From assembly GCA_003551485.1 (NCBI GenBank), contig PUMS01000192.1:1-20782 (forward strand): 20,782 bases of DNA. The letters are read 5' to 3'. Made by a program: the position numbers and the translations under genes. Source of the DNA: Phycisphaeraceae bacterium (lineage in GTDB: Bacteria > Planctomycetota > Phycisphaerae > Phycisphaerales > Phycisphaeraceae). Numbering within the stretch: the first letter of the stretch is position 1; every line of letters starts with the position of its first letter. Positions 16,913-20,782 of this stretch are shown piece after piece. The notes beneath the pieces are model-generated. The model saw only the letters and a list, made by a program, of their open reading frames with translations, was not told the DNA's origin and made no database searches.

Positions 16913-17184
16913 AAGAGAGGGGTGGGCGTTGCGAGGTGTGGCGAAGTTGTTGACGGACACTTCTGCGGCATTGATAGCTCACCATGGCAAAACTGGTTGT
17001 GTGATGCATACGGTCCGGACATATCGAGCGCCGGCCTGCCTTCCACGGCTTGCTCACGCGTACCCACACCAACACTTGCTCAAACCCACGCCAGGGCCGC
17101 CTTGGCGCGATAGTCCACGACAGGTATCGCCATCCCGTAACCTCGCGGCCTGCGTTCCAATCATCACACCTGCCCGATCCTCAA

Positions 17185-17214
17185 CTTCGCGCCTTCGCGC
17201 CTTCGCGTGAGACA
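17185..17214 (-). repeat. Right arm of a 30-base inverted repeat
   Basis: This is the reverse-complement partner of 16883-16912 with two mismatches, 272 bases away. It contains two tandem GCGCCTTC units. It ends 25 bases before the stop of the NtrC-type gene, where it could also influence 3'-end formation. Confidence 0.88.
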
Positions 17215-17238
17215 AATCCTCCATCCGACACCCCCGCG

Positions 17239-18735
<1,497 letters not shown>

Positions 18736-18808
18736 GATCTTTGCAGCGGTTTGAGCGAGGGTCAATGCAACGACGGGTGTACCGGCGGGCCAACCGTATA
18801 ATGATCTT
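18736..18808. promoter_or_regulatory. 73-base divergent promoter region between NtrC-type gene and mqnA
   Basis: Both genes start from this short gap. Toward mqnA there is a perfect TATAAT (18797-18802). Toward the NtrC-type gene no hexamer pair stands out. With only 73 bases, binding of a regulator would affect both directions. No GG-N10-GC sigma-54 promoter was recognised here. Confidence 0.55.
18797..18802 (+). promoter_or_regulatory. -10 element (TATAAT) of mqnA, leaderless
   Basis: A perfect TATAAT is followed by 6 bases (GATCTT) and the ATG at 18809. Transcription would begin at the start codon, and no ribosome site is present. The arrangement matches that of the SUKH gene at 6837. A -35 is not evident. 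Confidence 0.6.
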
Positions 18809-19825
18809 ATGGACGGCCCCGTGCAACGCCAGCCCACGCCCGCCAGCGACCCCGGATGCGCCCAAGCCCCGTCGCGGCAGGAGGATGCAACCGAGGCGAA
18901 CCTGGAGCGCAACCGCCCGGCCATCGGCTGCGTGGGCTTTCTCAACAGCCTGCCCCTGATCGATGGCCTCGATCAGGCCGCCGCGCGAGCCCTCGGCGAC
19001 GCCCGCGGCGGGCGCTGCCGCGTGCATCTGGATGTGCCCAGCCGCATGCTGGGCCTGCTCGAAGCCGGCACCGCCGACCTGGCGCTTTGCCCCATCATCG
19101 ACTACCAGCGAAGCAGCATCCCCCTGGCGATCTTGCCCGCCGGCGGCATCGCCTGTCATGGCCGGACGCTGACGGTGCGGCTCTACAGCCGCATCCCGCC
19201 CGACCGCATCGACCGGGTCCACGCCGACACCGACAGCCATACCAGCATCGTGCTGCTGCGGGTGCTGCTCGACCGCTGCTACGGCCGCCGCCCACATGTG
19301 GTGCCGCTGGAGGGGCCGGGGCATCAGCCCGCCGGAGCCTCCCGCGGCAAGGGGTCCCCCCGCAACGGCAACGGCAACGGCAGCGCCCCCGAGGCGATGC
19401 TGCTGATCGGCGACAAGGTCGTCACCGCTCCGCCGCCGACCGATCTCTACCCCCACCAGCTCGACCTCGGCGAGACCTGGCGCGAGTTGATGGACATGCC
19501 CTTCATCTTCGCCGTATGGATGGCGCGGCCGGGGGCCGAGTTGGGCCACCTGCCCCGCGTGCTGGCCGAGGTTCGAGAGCACAACCTGGCCCATCTCGAT
19601 GACCTGGTCGCCCGCCACGCCGCGGCCCACGGCTGGCCGGCGGGGCTGGCGCGCCGATACCTGGGCCACTGGCTGCGCTACCGCATCGGCCCGGATGAAC
19701 TCGAGGCCATGCAGCGGTTCTGGCGCGAGGCACGGGCCATCGGCGCCATCGAGCACATCCGGCCCCTGCAAACGTGGGCGCCCCCGACCGCCGCCGAACC
19801 GATCGCCCCAACCCGCGCGAGCTGA
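18809..19825 (+). CDS. mqnA: Chorismate dehydratase (futalosine menaquinone pathway)
   Basis: MqnA dehydrates chorismate to 3-enolpyruvylbenzoate, the first step of the futalosine route to menaquinone. The 338-residue protein carries the family blocks: IGCVGFLNSLPLIDGL (39-54), VPSRMLGLLEAGTADLALCPIIDY (76-99), the DSHTSIVLLRVLL helix (142-154), AMLLIGDKVV (196-205) and LDLGETWRELMDMPFIFAVW (218-237). It is longer than the usual roughly 270-290 residues because of a 35-residue N-terminal extension and a Gly/Asn-rich insert (about 169-195). The insert is coded partly by repeated AACGGC. The ATG at 18809 is supported by a TATAAT 6 bases before it. The HTH gene begins 3 bases after the stop. mqnD lies about 4 kb away; other pathway genes are not in the window. 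Confidence 0.93.
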   Translation: MDGPVQRQPTPASDPGCAQAPSRQEDATEANLERNRPAIGCVGFLNSLPLIDGLDQAAARALGDARGGRCRVHLDVPSRMLGLLEAGTADLALCPIIDYQRSSIPLAILPAGGIACHGRTLTVRLYSRIPPDRIDRVHADTDSHTSIVLLRVLLDRCYGRRPHVVPLEGPGHQPAGASRGKGSPRNGNGNGSAPEAMLLIGDKVVTAPPPTDLYPHQLDLGETWRELMDMPFIFAVWMARPGAELGHLPRVLAEVREHNLAHLDDLVARHAAAHGWPAGLARRYLGHWLRYRIGPDELEAMQRFWREARAIGAIEHIRPLQTWAPPTAAEPIAPTRAS

Positions 19826-19828
19826 GCC

Positions 19829-20782
19829 GTGCCGCGCCGAACCCGTCAGAACTACCGCTGCCAGCCCCTGGCCGATCTGGCCCGGCAGATGCTCTTCGCA
19901 CCCGTGGCCACGCGCCGGCGCCAGCTTGGCCGCGCTGAGCAACTGCACGATGAGATCGACCCCGATCACACCTACCCCATCGAGCACATCACCCGCCGCA
20001 TCACCGGCTACCGGCCCGAGGCGGCCGATGACCGGCTGCTGGTCGGTGAGGCGGTGGGGGCCGACCTTCGCCTGCTGATCGACACCGTCAGCCGCAGCAT
20101 CGCCATGCCGCTGGATGAGGCCGCCGAGGCCGAGGGAGAAGCGGCCTGCCAGACGCCGCAGCAACTGGCCAGGCGCCTGAACGTAAGCACGAAGACGCTG
20201 TCGCGCTGGCGGGGGCTTGGGCTGCGCTGGCGCTGGGTGAAGATGCCCGGTGAGTCGCAACCGCGGCTGGTCTACCCCCAACAGGCCGTCGATCGCTTCC
20301 TCCAGCGCCACGGCGACCTGGCCCAGCGGGCCGCCCGCTTCAGCCACCTGCCCGATTCGGTTCGCCAGGCGATCCTGACCCGTGCCCGGCGGATCGCCCA
20401 GGCCAGGCCGGTAACGCTCAACCAGGTCGCCCGCCACCTTGCCCGCCGCCTCGGCCGCGCGGTCGAGACCGTCCGGCAGGTGCTCCAGCAGCACGACCGC
20501 CAGCACCCGGACACGGCCATCTTCACCGACCGCGATCGGCCCCTGGATTCGCGGCAGAAGCGGCTGATCGCCCGTGCCTGGCGGCTGGGCGTGCCGGTAG
20601 CGAAGCTGGTGCGAAGGTTCCACCGCACAAGGGCCACCATCTACCGCGTGGTGGCCGAGCAGCGCGCGGCGGGGCTGCGGCGGTTGGACATCCGCTGGGT
20701 CGATTCACCCCTCTTCCACCGCCCTGATGCCGATGACCTGCTCCTGGCCCCCGAGCCCGAAGCCCCCCCGGAAGAAGCCCCC
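19829..20782 (+). CDS. Multi-helix-turn-helix DNA-binding protein, planctomycetal sigma-factor-like, 3'-truncated
   Basis: An open frame of 318 codons with no stop, continuing past the window. It starts with GTG three bases after mqnA, so translation is probably coupled. An N-terminal block (CQPLADLARQMLFAPVATRR, then YPIEHITRRITGYRPE at 49-64) is followed by three DNA-binding segments. HTH1 at 109-137 (TPQQLARRLNVSTKTLSRWR) is MerR/excisionase-like. HTH2 lies at 195-222 (VTLNQVARHLARRLGRAVETV). HTH3 at 240-278 (LIARAWRLGVPVAKLVRRF, then TRATIYRVV) resembles sigma region 4 or resolvase HTHs. From memory, planctomycetes encode large sigma-70-type proteins with such an N-terminus; the sigma core would lie downstream, outside the window, so this is tentative. 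The coding call is firm: an antisense frame of 686 codons here is a shadow. Confidence 0.82.
   Translation, partial: MPRRTRQNYRCQPLADLARQMLFAPVATRRRQLGRAEQLHDEIDPDHTYPIEHITRRITGYRPEAADDRLLVGEAVGADLRLLIDTVSRSIAMPLDEAAEAEGEAACQTPQQLARRLNVSTKTLSRWRGLGLRWRWVKMPGESQPRLVYPQQAVDRFLQRHGDLAQRAARFSHLPDSVRQAILTRARRIAQARPVTLNQVARHLARRLGRAVETVRQVLQQHDRQHPDTAIFTDRDRPLDSRQKRLIARAWRLGVPVAKLVRRFHRTRATIYRVVAEQRAAGLRRLDIRWVDSPLFHRPDADDLLLAPEPEAPPEEAP

Larger units (their letters stand above)
16772..17238. other. 467-base non-coding gap containing an inverted-repeat-bounded structure
   Basis: This is the longest stretch without a gene. It lies between the NtrC-type gene and ispF, both on the minus strand. Repeat arms bound 16883-17214, and the interior (16913-17184) is less GC-rich than the genes around it. 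The interior holds a GTCCGGAC palindrome near 17011-17018 but no credible coding frame, tRNA or terminator that I can support. Short frames here read HAKARSREG-type peptides, the usual product of translating this repeat type. An ispF promoter is expected near 16772-16850, but no convincing hexamers were found. Confidence 0.6.

Noticed and set aside
16863..17210. A 115-codon plus-strand frame in the large gap
   Set aside because: It begins with HAKARSREG, the translation of the inverted-repeat arm, and the rest has no coding signature.
18736..18945. N-terminal extension of the NtrC-type regulator to 18945
   Set aside because: It would overlap the start of divergent mqnA, and the receiver domain is complete without it.

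Overview
The window is a GC-rich, gene-dense stretch of bacterial chromosome. It probably comes from a planctomycete, perhaps Phycisphaerae. The pointers are two menaquinone genes of the futalosine type (mqnA, mqnD), a DUF3352-like secreted protein with a pseudopilin/DUF1559-like C-terminus, two sigma-54 activators and a large helix-turn-helix protein that resembles planctomycetal sigma-factor-type proteins. The taxonomic call is an inference from gene content; no rRNA or tRNA gene was seen.

Layout. 1-672 (+): 3' part of a HAD phosphatase. 740-928 (-): a possible small gene. 1114-2760 (-): a short, solitary NuoG-like iron-sulfur protein. It is divergent from panB (3058-3927, +), which is followed 40 bases later by an HtrA/Deg serine protease (3968-5488, +). 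5595-6259 (-): a VapBC-type toxin-antitoxin pair with a clear operator/promoter. 6415-6837 (-): a SMI1/KNR4 (SUKH) protein. 6968-7390 (-): a YjbQ family protein. 7710-10013 (+): a large secreted DUF3352/pseudopilin-like protein. A 96-base cruciform repeat lies between it and the convergent gene 10165-11853 (-), a secreted protein of unknown function with an A-B-A'-B' architecture.

From 10165 to 18735 every gene is on the minus strand. In order of transcription these are an NtrC-type sigma-54 response regulator (18735-17239), ispF and an NAD(P)HX epimerase gene (16771-15508), a putative lipoprotein gene and mqnD (15360-13754), a NifA-like GAF/sigma-54 activator (13558-11921) and the A-B-A'-B' protein. 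The largest non-coding stretch (16772-17238) carries a 332-base structure bounded by 30-base inverted repeats. Divergent from the NtrC gene, mqnA (18809-19825, +) is followed 3 bases later by the multi-HTH gene, which runs off the window end.

Themes. Menaquinone synthesis (mqnA, mqnD) and a NuoG-like respiratory protein share the window, with isoprenoid precursor supply (ispF) and cofactor synthesis or repair (panB, epimerase) nearby. Envelope functions are HtrA, the two secreted proteins and the lipoprotein. Four genes have a -10-like hexamer only 6 or 7 bases before the start codon, which predicts leaderless mRNAs; others have a clear Shine-Dalgarno sequence. No CRISPR array, transposase, prophage or rRNA/tRNA gene was found.
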